Positions 33,458-42,944 of a stretch of DNA of 64,000 nucleotides are shown here, in pieces (position 1 is the first letter of the stretch; each line of letters begins with the position of its first letter). A model generated the notes under the pieces. The model did no database searches and had not been told where the DNA came from. It was given only the letters and a program-made list of their open reading frames with translations. The DNA is from Occultella kanbiaonis (GTDB lineage: Bacteria > Actinomycetota > Actinomycetes > Actinomycetales > Beutenbergiaceae), in the NCBI RefSeq assembly GCF_009708215.1, contig NZ_CP046175.1, positions 3,224,001 to 3,288,000 on the forward strand. The letters are read 5' to 3'. A program made the position numbers and the translations under genes.

Positions 33458-34714
33458 TCAGCGGCTGAGCACCGCCCGCAGCGACGCGACCGCGCCCGTC
33501 TCGGCGTCGTGGATCGCGGCCAGCTGCGTGCTCATCGTGGTGCGGATCGAGGCCAGCCGCTCCTCGTCCAGCGGCGACGCGTCCGCGTGCTCGGCCCGCA
33601 GTCGCCACAGCCGATCGGCGGCCGCTTCCCGCTCCGCGGATGCGGCGTCCCCCGCGGCGACGGCGCCGGTCACCGTCGCGGTCAGCTCCCGGAGCCGGAC
33701 GATCGCCGGCACGTCGTCCGGCAGCGCGGTCTCGGCGAGCAGATGCCACCGCTGCCCGATCTCCCGCCACCGCTGCGCCTCGTCCGCGAGCGCCGGCTCA
33801 TCGAGGACGGCAGCGGCCTGCGCGAGTCCGTCCGCGAACAGGCCGCGAAGGTGCCCACCGTCCATCCCGGCGGGCTCGACCGCCTCCCACACTCCGGCCA
33901 GTGCCCGCAGCAGACCACGCCGGTCGGCGAACACGGTCGGCCAGCCCTTCGCCGCACGCTGGTCGACCAGCATCCGCGACCACTTGCGCCACGCGGGCAG
34001 AGCGAACGACGTCGACGAGCCGGCCAGGTGGTCGCCCGTCGCGGCCAGCCCGTCCCGCACGGCGGCGCGCAGCCGGTCGGCCGGAACCACGGTGTCCGAG
34101 GACTGCACGACGAGCATCGTGTTCTTGTAACTGCCCACCCGGGCGCGCGCCCGGTCCAACACGGCGGTGGGCACAGTCAGCGGTGCCAGCGTGCGGTCGT
34201 CGACGTGCACGCGGTCGTCCGAGCCGGCATAGGCGACGACGGGGTGGCCGCCCTGGCCGTCGAGGAACTCGGGCAGGTTCCAGTAGCCGACCTGGTAGCG
34301 GTCCGGCCAGACGATGGCCGGGTCGCCCGCCTCCAGCGTCGAGGCCAGCGCCCGGGCCGCGGCGACGGACCCACCGGTCCGGGACCACCTCACGTCCAGC
34401 CCGAGCCGGTCGACCGTCGCGGCCAGCCGCCGGTCGAAGTACTGCCAGGAGTGCGTGAAGCCGAGGGTGACGACGCGGCTGTCGTCGTGCGTGAACTCCC
34501 ACAGGATGTAGCCGGCACCGAGTCCGCCGCCGACGACGAGCAACAGCGGCTCGGTCAGCGGCCCGTCCGGGCCGACGACCCCGCGGTGCGCGAGCACGTT
34601 GGCCAGCGCGGCGGTGTCCGGATCGGTACCTCCACGCAGCGTCCACCCGGCGTCGACGACGGGCCCTCCCCCGCCGCTCGCTCCCCGGACCTGCCCCTGC
34701 TCACCAGTTGCCAT
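33458..34714 (-). CDS. BtrH_N plus DUF4872 domain protein
   Basis: A 418-residue protein. The N-terminal half (about 25-190) matches the BtrH N-terminal domain, named after an acyltransferase-like protein of butirosin synthesis ('LLLVVGGGLGAGYILWEF', 'WPDRYQVGYWNLPEF', 'VVAYAGSDDRVHVDDR'). It is followed by a helical DUF4872 domain ('WRKWSRMLVDQRAAKGWP', 'GHLRGLFADGLAQAA'). The fold is related to papain-like peptidases/acyltransferases. No other natural-product gene lies nearby, so the substrate is unknown. The ATG has GGAGGG upstream. Confidence 0.82.
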   Translation of the reverse strand: MATGEQGQVRGASGGGGPVVDAGWTLRGGTDPDTAALANVLAHRGVVGPDGPLTEPLLLVVGGGLGAGYILWEFTHDDSRVVTLGFTHSWQYFDRRLAATVDRLGLDVRWSRTGGSVAAARALASTLEAGDPAIVWPDRYQVGYWNLPEFLDGQGGHPVVAYAGSDDRVHVDDRTLAPLTVPTAVLDRARARVGSYKNTMLVVQSSDTVVPADRLRAAVRDGLAATGDHLAGSSTSFALPAWRKWSRMLVDQRAAKGWPTVFADRRGLLRALAGVWEAVEPAGMDGGHLRGLFADGLAQAAAVLDEPALADEAQRWREIGQRWHLLAETALPDDVPAIVRLRELTATVTGAVAAGDAASAEREAAADRLWRLRAEHADASPLDEERLASIRTTMSTQLAAIHDAETGAVASLRAVLSR

Positions 34715-34806
34715 GTCGGACCCTCCGGATTCTCAATCCCCACGCGCGCGGGTGACTCCAGGCTAGGTCGCCCCAGCCCGACGCGGACCCGGGCCGGGAA
34801 CCAGGT

Positions 34807-36015
34807 TCAGCGCACCAGCGTGATCGCCTCGAGCAGCTGCGCGAACGCCGCCCGGCGGGGCAGATGGGTCAGGAGGTGCGTGACGCTGCGCGCGGTGAAG
34901 TCGCGCTCCGCCGCTTCGGTGCGCCCCGCCGTCGTCATCGCCGCACTGTGGGCGTCGAGGGCGGCGTCCACCTGACCGCCCACGTAGTTGCACATGCTCA
35001 TCGCGAACCCGCGGAACGCGGCCTCGTCGAGGTTCGGGACGCCGTCGGCCACCGCGGCGTACCCCTCGACCAGCGCCCGCGCACCCGCAACGTTGACCGC
35101 ACCGCTCGGGTCGATCGTCCAGTTCGCGAGCACGTCGGCCAGCTCCCACGCAGGCGGCTGCCCACCGGCATGCTCCCAGCCGACGACGACGAGGCTCCCG
35201 TCGCGCTCGCGCCGCACCTTCGCCGGGCCCATCGAGTTGTGCGTGAGGACCGCGGTCGAGGCGTCGACCGGTGCCGAGCCGAGGTCCGCGAGCCGCTCGA
35301 GTTCGCCGACGGCGGCGTCGAAGGCATCCGCCCACGGCACGCCGGCCTCGCGGGCCCGAACGGCGACCTGCGCCCACGGTTCGTCCGAGAACCGGGCCGC
35401 GTGCCACGGGCTGATGCGGTCGACCTCGAAGCGGAGGCCGTGGACCGTCGCCAGGATGGCGCCGACCTTGGCCGTGATCCGCGCCGCCACCGGCGCGGCG
35501 AGCGGCGGACCGGAGTGCCGCCACTGGGTCACCCGCCACGGCGCGCCGTCGATCTCCTCGACGACGGCGCCGGTCCGGCTCCGCACCGGGCGCGGGAGCT
35601 GCACGCCGGCCGCCGCGGCGGCCTCCTGGAGCTCGACATCGCGGTCGGCCTCGACGATCGGCCACCAGTTCTCGACCGAGCTCGCCGACCAGCGTCCTCG
35701 GTCGGTGTCGAGCAACCAGCGGCGCCCGAGGTCGTCGGATCGTTGCACCGAACGCAACTGCCCGGTCACGGCGCCGAGGTCGTAGCGCTGCGCGATCGCC
35801 GCCGCCAGGGAGGACGGTGCGACGTCCTCCGCGCCGCGGCGGGCCTCGACCTCCGCCTTCAGGGCCGGCCAGGTGCGGAACCCGTACTGCTGCGCGAGCG
35901 CGGCCTGGGCGTCGGCGAGCGACGTCGTCGGTTCGCCATCGCGCAGACCCGCCAGCAGGTCCTTCGCCTGGCGGCGCAGGTGGTCGAGGTTCGGGGAGTC
36001 GGGAAGGATCTTCAT
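34807..36015 (-). CDS. APH-fold protein with degenerate catalytic residues (likely pseudokinase)
   Basis: A 402-residue protein. The first 60 residues are the helical 'MKILPDSPNLDHLRRQAKDL' module found in front of many actinobacterial proteins. The rest has the aminoglycoside-phosphotransferase shape. At the catalytic loop the expected H-G-D...N reads 'THNSMGPAKV' (about 243-252), and the metal-binding 'IDWE' reads 'VGWEHAG'. The catalytic Asp, the loop Asn and the metal Asp are therefore all missing, so classic kinase activity is unlikely. The ATG at 36,015 is preferred because the N-terminal module starts there and GAGG lies upstream. Confidence 0.75.
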   Translation of the reverse strand: MKILPDSPNLDHLRRQAKDLLAGLRDGEPTTSLADAQAALAQQYGFRTWPALKAEVEARRGAEDVAPSSLAAAIAQRYDLGAVTGQLRSVQRSDDLGRRWLLDTDRGRWSASSVENWWPIVEADRDVELQEAAAAAGVQLPRPVRSRTGAVVEEIDGAPWRVTQWRHSGPPLAAPVAARITAKVGAILATVHGLRFEVDRISPWHAARFSDEPWAQVAVRAREAGVPWADAFDAAVGELERLADLGSAPVDASTAVLTHNSMGPAKVRRERDGSLVVVGWEHAGGQPPAWELADVLANWTIDPSGAVNVAGARALVEGYAAVADGVPNLDEAAFRGFAMSMCNYVGGQVDAALDAHSAAMTTAGRTEAAERDFTARSVTHLLTHLPRRAAFAQLLEAITLVR

Positions 36016-36285
36016 GTCGGAAACACCTCGCTCGTGGCCCGGACTCGCACGGGCTGAGCATCGGTAGGTGTCCGCAAACAGTTCACCCACGGCATCGGGG
36101 TGGCTTCGAGCCTTCCGGCGAGTCTCGGCGCGATCCCGCTCGCGCTATTCGCGACAGTAGACCCGCGCGAGAAGGTCGTCAACGGAACGCTGACGGTTCG
36201 AGCCGGCGCCGCGAGCGCGCGGGCGGCACGCGCTCGAAGCCACCCCCGCTGTCGGGCGTTGCCGCACAAGGGCCTCGCAGCCCCA

Positions 36286-36956
36286 GGGCGTGTCTCCTTA
36301 GTCGCACGGCCGCGATGTTGCAGCGTGCGGGTGTGGATCGTGGACGGGAGTTGCCGGTGGTGCTCGCCGCTCTCCTCCACTGGGTCGAGAACTGACGCGA
36401 GTACCTTTCCCTCATGGACTCGGTCGATGATCCGCTCGCGCCTTGGAGAACACTGGAGGCACAGCGCGCAGCTCTACCGCTCGAGGACCAGGCAATCTTC
36501 ATCCTCGTCTGCGTCGAGAGCATCTTGTCGATGCGCCCGGCACGAGGTGCCGCGGGCCAGGAATATCTCCACGCCATCTGGGACGCGATCGGCGCAGACC
36601 GTTCGAAGCTGTCGACGATCGCCGAGGCCCTCGATCAGCGCCCAGACATCGACGACCATGATGAACTGGCCGCCCTTCTTCATGCGGTCGAGACCCTTCG
36701 CGGATCCCACGACGCCGCGGCATGGGGCGCCCGCCGCCTTCTCGCCGACGCCTATGAACGCATTCCCAGAGACGGCAGCGACGACTTCTTCCCACCGCTT
36801 GCCGATGACACGGCGCACGAAACCGTTCAGGACGAGCTCCGCTGGCAACGCTCAGTCCTCGCATCACTGAGCGCCAACGACCACGCAGCGCGAATCGCGC
36901 ACCTGCGCGAGCAAGCACGCACTCGCGGCGAAGCCAGTCACTAGGGAGACACGCCC
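36286..36956. mobile_element. 671-bp segment bounded by 17-bp inverted repeats, enclosing one gene
   Basis: The left end, 36,286-36,302 (GGGCGTGTCTCCTTAGT), and the inverted right end, 36,940-36,956 (GGGCGTGTCTCCCTAGT), match at 16 of 17 bases. The enclosed gene at 36,414-36,944 ends inside the right repeat. The ends resemble insertion-sequence termini (GTGTCTC type), but there is no transposase inside and no clear target duplication. It could be a non-autonomous element carrying a passenger gene. The remaining 36,016-36,285 holds nothing I recognise. Confidence 0.5.
36414..36944 (+). CDS. hypothetical protein inside inverted-repeat element
   Basis: A 176-residue soluble, acidic, mainly helical protein with no recognised domain. 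It has no signal peptide or membrane helix. Coding character is good (balanced composition, helical 'DELAALLHAVETL' and 'DELRWQRSVLASLSANDH'). The ATG has a weak upstream site (CCTTTCCCTC region), so the start is moderately certain. It lies alone between the pseudokinase gene and the DUF11 protein, bracketed by 17-bp inverted repeats, and its stop codon is part of the right repeat, which ties it to that element. An immunity- or stress-type cargo role is possible but not supported by motifs. Confidence 0.6.
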   Translation: MDSVDDPLAPWRTLEAQRAALPLEDQAIFILVCVESILSMRPARGAAGQEYLHAIWDAIGADRSKLSTIAEALDQRPDIDDHDELAALLHAVETLRGSHDAAAWGARRLLADAYERIPRDGSDDFFPPLADDTAHETVQDELRWQRSVLASLSANDHAARIAHLREQARTRGEASH

Positions 36957-37003
36957 AATCCTAGGCAGGATCGCCGGACGGGTTGCTGATCCCGCGCCGC
37001 CGG

Positions 37004-40000
37004 CTAGGCAGGACGGCGACGTGAGGCCGCGAGCAGGACCGCGCCGACGAGGGCGAGCACGGCCCCGAGGACCAGCACACCCAGCGGCTGCGCGCCGGTT
37101 GCCGGCAGGTCCGGACCGGCACCGGGCCCGGGGCCAGGTCCCGGTGCGGGCCCGGGCGCAGGTCCCGGACCCGGCCCCGGTCCGGGTGGCTCCTGCTGCA
37201 CCGTGACCTCGACCGACGCCGTGTTGTTCTCCACGATCTCCTCGGGGGACGTCGTGGACACGGTCGCGACGTTCGTGTGCGGACCCGGCACCTCACCCAC
37301 GGCGCTCACCTGCACGACGACCTCGTCGCCGACCACGAGATCGCCGAGGTCACACGTCAGGTCCTGCCCGCCGAGAGTGCAGCCGTCGCCCAGGTCGGGC
37401 GACGCCGACGCGGAGACCGGCCGGACGCCGTCGGGGAACGCGTCGGTGAGAACCACGCCGTCAGCGTCGCCCGGTCCACCGACCGTAACGACGATCGTGA
37501 AAACGAACTCACCGCCGACCGGCACGGACGACGGCGTCGCCTCCTTGGTCACGGCCACGTCCGTCGGGGGGAACTGGGCCACCACGACCGCGGTGGCGGC
37601 GTTGTTGGTCGGATCGGGGTCGAACGGGAACGACTCCGCGCGGTCGGATGCGGCGGTGTTCTCCCAGGTGCCGGCCTCCGCGACGAGCGCCACGATCGTC
37701 AGCGTCGCCTGCGCTCCGACCGTCCTCGGCTGTCGGTCATGGGGCACCAGATCACCGACCGTCCACACCCCGGTGACCGCGTCGTAGGTGCCGATGGACG
37801 CCACGGACGAGACGTACGTCAATCCGGCCGGAAGCAGGTCGTCCACCGTCACGTCGGTGGCGAGGTCGGGGCCGTCGTTGGTGACCGCGACCGTGAAGGT
37901 GACCTCGTCGCCCACGTACGGGGCGCCGTCGCTCACCGCCTTCTCGACGACGATGTCCGCGACCGGGACGAACAGGGTGGCGAACGCACGGTTGTTGTCG
38001 AGGTTCGGGTCCGGCAGGCGCGCCTGGGAGATGAGTACTTCGTTGCGGAACGTGCCACCGGCGTCGCTGACCAGCACCTCGACCGTGAGCGTCTCCACCT
38101 GCCCCTCGGCCAGTTGCCCGACCGTCCAACGACGGGCCTCGACGTCGAACGTGGTGGCCCCGGACGCGGTCGATCCGGTGATGTTCGCCGTGATCGGCAA
38201 CGGATCCACGACTTCGATGTTCTCGTCGTCGTTCGGCCCGAGGTTCGTGATCGTGATCGTGTAGGTCACCGTGTCACCGGGCTGGGCGACTGGCTGGTCG
38301 ACGACCTTCGTGACCTCGAGGTCCGCTTCCTCGACGACGGTGATGCTCGCGGTCGCGTTGTTGTTCGTCGGGTTGGAGTCGCGCTGGTCGAGGGATACCA
38401 GGGAAACGCTGTTGGTCTGGAGCCCGACGGCGTCGGCGCGCGCCTGGATCTCGCACGTCACGGTGGCGAGGGCCACGATCTCCGGCACCGTCCAGCGACC
38501 GGTCGCCTCGTCGAAGCTGCCGTCGCAAGCTCCCGTGCTCACCCAGGTGAGTCCGGTCGGCAGGATGTCGGTCAGGATGACGTTGGTCGCGAGCGCACCG
38601 GGGGCCGCAGGATCGTCGAAGTTCGTCGCGGAGAGCGTGAACGTCACGGTCTCCCCGAGCGGGACGGCGTCATCGGGCTCGCCGCTGTCCACGACGACGC
38701 TCTTCTCCACACCGATGTCCAGCGGTGCGACATCGGTGACGACGGTCGCGGAGTCGACGTTGTTCTCGGGCGTCGGATCGAGGAGGCTCGGCGAGTCGAC
38801 CGTGGCGGTATTGACGTGCGTGCCCGGGGCGTCAACGGTCGCGGTGATGATGGCGATCGCAGTGGCGCCCGGGGCCAGGGTCCCGATGTCCCACCGGGTG
38901 GCCCCGGCATCGATCGTGCCCTGATCTGCCTCCGCGTCCACGACGGTGATGCCGTCCGGGCCGGAGTCGGTCACGAAGACGTCGTGCACCGTCTCGGGTC
39001 CGAGGTTCGTCACGGTTGCGCTGTACGTCACCGTGTCACCGACGAACGCCTCCTCGGGGAGCACACCCTTGGCGATCGCCAGGTCGGCGATCGGGGCACG
39101 CACCGTCACGGTGGCATCGGCCTGGTTGTTGCCCGGGTTCGTGTCACCTGGGCTGACCGTGTCGAGTGAGGCGATGTTGGTGTAGCGCCCGAGTTCCTGC
39201 GGCTGCACAAGCATCTCGAGGGTGACGACGCCATCGACCGGCAGCGCCCCGATGGTCCAGATCCCGGTCGCGGCGTCGAAGGTTCCCTGGCTCGGTGTGG
39301 CCGAGACCAGCGTGACGCTCGTGGGTAGGGTGTCCCGCAGTGTCAGTCCGGTCGCCGGATACGGCCCGTTGTTCGTCGCGGTCACCGTGTAGGAGGTCGT
39401 GGACCCGAGCGGGACGTCGGCGTCGGCCGCCGACTTCTGTACGGCGATGTCCGTGGACGGCGTGATCGGGTTGAGCGTGACGGACGCGCTGTCGTTCGCG
39501 GCGTTGATGTCCGTCTGCGTCATGGTCGTCCGGGTGGCGCTGTTCGCCACCTCGCTGTTCGTGTCCACGGTAGCGACCAGGGTGAGTGTCGCGGAACTGC
39601 CGACGGCGAGCTCCGGGATCCGCCACAGCCCGTCCTCCTGCGTGTAGGTGCCCGAGGTGGTGGCGGCACTCACGAACGTCAGGCGGCCGGCGGGGAGCCG
39701 GTCGGAGAGGACGACGTTCGTCGCGAGGCTCGGGCCGTTGTTGGTCGCGGTCACCGTGAACGTGACGTTCTGGCCGACGAGCGGGGCCTGGTCGTTCACC
39801 GTCTTCGTCACGCCGACGTCCGTGAACACCGGGATCTGCGCCTGCGCCTGGTTCGAGACCACGGTCTGCCCGATCGGCGTGGTGCCGCGCGCGGTCGCGA
39901 CGTTGCGGACGTACCCATCCGGATCGACGTGGCCAGACTGCACGGTGTACTGGGCGGTGCAGGTGGTCGATTCGTCCGGTGCGAGGACGTCCGTCGCGCA

Positions 40001-41491
40001 GACCACGGTCGGGACCCGGTTGTCGATGACGTTCACGGTGCTCAGCGTCGTGCCGCCGGTGTTGGTGACCGTGTACCCGTAGGTCACCTGCTGGCCCACG
40101 GCATAGGGCCCGGGTGTCGTCACGGTCTTGGTGAGCGCGAGCTCGGAGACGAGCGGAACCGTGACCGTCGCCTCGTTGGACACGACGTCACCGGCGATCG
40201 GCGTGGTGCCCGACGCCGTGGCGACGTTGGTGATGGCCTCCGCCGCGACGTCGTCGGCGGTCACGGTGTATGTGGCACGGCAGACGGTGGTCGACCCGGG
40301 CGCCGGCGCCGGTTGCAACGTCGTCGCCTCGCAGGTGATCGGACCGGTGATGGTGTCATCGGCGATCTCGAGCGCGGAGACCACCTCCTCGCCGGCGTTC
40401 GTCACGGTGTACAGGTACGGGATCGGCGTGCCGGCGGTGATCACCGGGGGCAGCGGCGCGCCGGCGCGATCGATCTGCTTCTCGAGCTGGAGCGCGGCCA
40501 GCGGGACGATCGTGTCGGTGACGTTGCGAACCAGGTGCACGTCGTTGCTGCCACCGGTCGACGCGGACAGCCCGAACTTGTAGGTGCTCGGCGTGCCCGG
40601 AGGCGCCGCGACGTCCAGTTCGGTGATCCACGGCCCGGTGGCGGAGTACCGGACCTGGACGATGATGCGCGGGTTCGGGGCCGGCGTGACCTGGACGTTG
40701 ACCCTGCGCACCGCAGTCGCCGGGTTCTGCGTGTTCACGCGGAGCTGTCCGTCCAGGGTGGACACCGGCTGCGCCACCACGGACACGACGGTCGCGCCCT
40801 GCCAGCAGTAACCCCGCAGCCCGACACCCGGACCGCGCACCGTGATGATGTTCGGAGCGTTCGCTCCCGACGCGCGCTGCGGCGACTGCTGGTCGGCCGG
40901 GCACCCGGAGCCCCGGCTCTCCCCGTCACCGTAGAAGTTGCCGAACGCGTCCAGCCCGACACCGACGTAGCCGCCCTCGACCCCCGGCTCCGCATCCCGC
41001 TGGGCGTACCCGAGGCTGCCGCCGAGCCCGCCCGTCGCGTTGAGGTTGGTCGAGCCGTCGACCAGGAAGAACCCGATGCCGTCGGCGCCGTTGCCGCCGT
41101 ACTGGTACTGGTCGAACGTGATCGAGACGCCGGCGGTCGCCGGGATCGGCCGGTTGTAGAGCAGGCTGCCGGCCCTGTTCCCGGCGGTGTCCGTGAGCTG
41201 GAGATAGCCCGGTGTGACACCCATGGCGGGCACCGGGCCGCTGCGATGGGCGGCACAGCTAGGGATGACGCCCGTTCCGCCGGTGGCGGGCCGACCCGTG
41301 AGGCAACCGTCCCCGAGTGGCTGCCACGCCGCGTCCGTCACCGAGGCGCCCGTGAACGTCTCGCTGACGATCGTCGTGCCGGTGGTCGGCGGGTCCGCGA
41401 ACGCTTCCTGCGCTGTCGGCGTCGCGAACGTGACTCCCAGGGCGCACAGCACCGTCACAAGCGCCGCACCCAGGACACGCTTCGCACGCAC
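37004..41491 (-). CDS. large LPxTG-anchored surface protein with lectin-like domain and nine DUF11-type repeats
   Basis: A 1,495-residue exported protein. The signal peptide (about 1-32) ends near 'EAFA'. Residues about 36-325 look like an L-type lectin-like beta sandwich ('DQYQYGGNGADGIGFFLVDG'). Nine repeats of 105-130 residues follow. Each starts with a variant of 'DVGVTKTV' and contains 'VTYTVTATNNGP'-like and 'LPAGLTYVS'-like segments, the DUF11/DUF7507 Ig-like fold. A Pro/Gly-rich linker leads to 'LPATG', a hydrophobic helix and a basic end, so sortase should attach it to peptidoglycan. No sortase gene is in the window. Its likely role is adhesion or surface structure. The amidase gene lies 122 bp upstream on the same strand. 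Confidence 0.9.
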   Translation of the reverse strand: MRAKRVLGAALVTVLCALGVTFATPTAQEAFADPPTTGTTIVSETFTGASVTDAAWQPLGDGCLTGRPATGGTGVIPSCAAHRSGPVPAMGVTPGYLQLTDTAGNRAGSLLYNRPIPATAGVSITFDQYQYGGNGADGIGFFLVDGSTNLNATGGLGGSLGYAQRDAEPGVEGGYVGVGLDAFGNFYGDGESRGSGCPADQQSPQRASGANAPNIITVRGPGVGLRGYCWQGATVVSVVAQPVSTLDGQLRVNTQNPATAVRRVNVQVTPAPNPRIIVQVRYSATGPWITELDVAAPPGTPSTYKFGLSASTGGSNDVHLVRNVTDTIVPLAALQLEKQIDRAGAPLPPVITAGTPIPYLYTVTNAGEEVVSALEIADDTITGPITCEATTLQPAPAPGSTTVCRATYTVTADDVAAEAITNVATASGTTPIAGDVVSNEATVTVPLVSELALTKTVTTPGPYAVGQQVTYGYTVTNTGGTTLSTVNVIDNRVPTVVCATDVLAPDESTTCTAQYTVQSGHVDPDGYVRNVATARGTTPIGQTVVSNQAQAQIPVFTDVGVTKTVNDQAPLVGQNVTFTVTATNNGPSLATNVVLSDRLPAGRLTFVSAATTSGTYTQEDGLWRIPELAVGSSATLTLVATVDTNSEVANSATRTTMTQTDINAANDSASVTLNPITPSTDIAVQKSAADADVPLGSTTSYTVTATNNGPYPATGLTLRDTLPTSVTLVSATPSQGTFDAATGIWTIGALPVDGVVTLEMLVQPQELGRYTNIASLDTVSPGDTNPGNNQADATVTVRAPIADLAIAKGVLPEEAFVGDTVTYSATVTNLGPETVHDVFVTDSGPDGITVVDAEADQGTIDAGATRWDIGTLAPGATAIAIITATVDAPGTHVNTATVDSPSLLDPTPENNVDSATVVTDVAPLDIGVEKSVVVDSGEPDDAVPLGETVTFTLSATNFDDPAAPGALATNVILTDILPTGLTWVSTGACDGSFDEATGRWTVPEIVALATVTCEIQARADAVGLQTNSVSLVSLDQRDSNPTNNNATASITVVEEADLEVTKVVDQPVAQPGDTVTYTITITNLGPNDDENIEVVDPLPITANITGSTASGATTFDVEARRWTVGQLAEGQVETLTVEVLVSDAGGTFRNEVLISQARLPDPNLDNNRAFATLFVPVADIVVEKAVSDGAPYVGDEVTFTVAVTNDGPDLATDVTVDDLLPAGLTYVSSVASIGTYDAVTGVWTVGDLVPHDRQPRTVGAQATLTIVALVAEAGTWENTAASDRAESFPFDPDPTNNAATAVVVAQFPPTDVAVTKEATPSSVPVGGEFVFTIVVTVGGPGDADGVVLTDAFPDGVRPVSASASPDLGDGCTLGGQDLTCDLGDLVVGDEVVVQVSAVGEVPGPHTNVATVSTTSPEEIVENNTASVEVTVQQEPPGPGPGPGPAPGPAPGPGPGPGAGPDLPATGAQPLGVLVLGAVLALVGAVLLAASRRRPA

Positions 41492-41613
41492 GAAATGCTC
41501 CCTTGCTCCTCCGTGGTCCTCGCGGGCCCACTATCGAGGATGCCTACCGACCTTGGCAAGGGTGCGGAGCCAACCCGATGCGCCCGGAGCAGCCCCGCCG
41601 TCGGGCATTCGCA

Positions 41614-42462
41614 CTACGACTGCGGGCTGTGCGGCCCGGACCAGTCGAGCACGCCGTCCACGAGCGCGTCCGCGTACTGCTGCCGGCCCGCCTCGCTGCT
41701 CATCAGCTCGGACTCGGCCGGGTTGCGCATCTCCCCCAGCTCCAGCATCACCGTCGGCCGGCGCGAGAAGTTCAGGGTGGCGAGGTCGGCGCGCTGGGAC
41801 AGCGCCTCCTCGTAGATCGTGCTCGGGGTGAAACCACCGTCGGTGAGCGCGGTGATCATCGTCTCGGCGAGCTCGAGGCTCGGCAGCCCCTGGGACTCCG
41901 AGAGCGGCGGGTCCGCGATGATCGCGAAGAACCCGGCGATCGCGGGGTCGGTGGAGCCGTTCGCGTGGATCGAGAGCATCAGGTCCACGTCGCTATCCTC
42001 GGCGAACGTGCCGCGCACGTCCACGCACGGGCCGACGCCGTCGTTGTTCTCGCGCGTCATCACCACGGTGGCGCCGAGGGCCTCGAGTGCCTCCCGCGTG
42101 CGCAGCGAGACGTCCAGGGTGAACTCGTGCTCCGGGTAGCCGGTGAGCGCCGTGGTGCCGGTGGTGTTGCACTGCTTCCAGCCGCCACGGCCGTCCGCGA
42201 CCTGCTGATTGATTGCGATCACATTGGTGGCGTTGCCGCCGTTGTGACCGGGGTCGAGGCCGATCGTCCACCCGGCCAGGGGCTGGCTGGTGGTGTGCGC
42301 CTTGACCTTGGCGGCGACGTCGTCCTCATCGTCGCGGGGGACGGCGGAAGTCGGGGCCGGGCCTGCGGCCGCGGGGCCGACGGCGGGGATCACCAGGGCG
42401 AGGGCCGTCACCAGGGCGGCGCCGGCCAGGGTCCCCCGTCGTCGGGGTGATCGCTTGGCCAT
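41614..42462 (-). CDS. secreted N-acetylmuramoyl-L-alanine amidase (Amidase_3)
   Basis: A 282-residue exported zinc amidase that cleaves the amide between MurNAc and the stem peptide. The signal peptide is about 1-34. Zinc ligands are visible as 'DPGHNGG' (His), 'EHEFTLDV' (Glu) and 'LSIHANGS' (His), with the catalytic Glu in 'LELGEMRN' near the C-terminus. The ATG at 42,462 follows GAAGAGG and is preferred over an upstream in-frame ATG. There is no cell-wall-binding repeat, so it is a minimal secreted enzyme. Neighbouring genes also act at the envelope. Confidence 0.92.
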   Translation of the reverse strand: MAKRSPRRRGTLAGAALVTALALVIPAVGPAAAGPAPTSAVPRDDEDDVAAKVKAHTTSQPLAGWTIGLDPGHNGGNATNVIAINQQVADGRGGWKQCNTTGTTALTGYPEHEFTLDVSLRTREALEALGATVVMTRENNDGVGPCVDVRGTFAEDSDVDLMLSIHANGSTDPAIAGFFAIIADPPLSESQGLPSLELAETMITALTDGGFTPSTIYEEALSQRADLATLNFSRRPTVMLELGEMRNPAESELMSSEAGRQQYADALVDGVLDWSGPHSPQS

Positions 42463-42576
42463 CTCGCCTCTTCCGATGTGTCGTGTCACCGCCCCGCTCG
42501 CGCGCGGCTGACGTTGCGGACCGGCCTGCCCAACCGGTCCTTCTCGTTTCGTCCTGTGTTCTGCTGTGGTGCCTGC

Positions 42577-42804
42577 TCAGTCCTCGTCCTTGCGGCTGCC
42601 GGGATCGTCGCTCTCGTTCCAGGCCCGATCCTCGTCCTCCCACTTCGCGTTCCGGTTCCGCGCCGTCTCCAGCGCCTTCGCAGCTTCCTCGCGGGTGGCG
42701 TAGGGGCCCATCCGGGACGTCCAGTCGCTGACGAGACCTTCCTCGACCGCTCCGGTTTCGAGATTGTAGTAGAAGGACTTTGGCTGCGGGGAGGTCTCAG
42801 ACAT
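42577..42804 (-). CDS. small SPOR-like protein
   Basis: A 75-residue acidic protein with 'FYYNLETGAVEEGLVSDW' and 'RMGPYATREEAAKALETARNR', the short SPOR-like pattern of a widespread actinobacterial family whose function is unknown. AAAGGA before the ATG at 42,804 sets the start. The open frame continues upstream without coding character. It is divergent from ppgK and upstream of the amidase. Confidence 0.8.
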   Translation of the reverse strand: MSETSPQPKSFYYNLETGAVEEGLVSDWTSRMGPYATREEAAKALETARNRNAKWEDEDRAWNESDDPGSRKDED

Positions 42805-42944
42805 TGTCGGTTCCTTTCGCTGACTCCTCGATTGTGGCACGTCGCACCGGGCGCAGTGTCGGCCTCTAGACTCTTCCCGATGCCGTCGCTCCGCACGCGC
42901 GGGGCCAGGCGCCGACACACCTCGAAGCGGAGATTCCGACAGCC

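Noticed and set aside
33204-33460. Possible transposase remnant in the gap after the WYL regulator
   Set aside because: A minus-strand reading gives a short helical segment, but no transposase motif or terminal repeat could be recognised. The two palindromes are reported as repeats instead.
41220-41600. Partial sequence match (CCGTCGGGCAT) also seen near 14,280
   Set aside because: Eleven bases of GC-rich sequence shared twice is expected by chance. No flanking similarity.
39929-41815. A 628-codon plus-strand frame opposite the DUF11-repeat protein
   Set aside because: It mirrors the repeat gene, is Arg/Gly-rich and has no ribosome-binding site.
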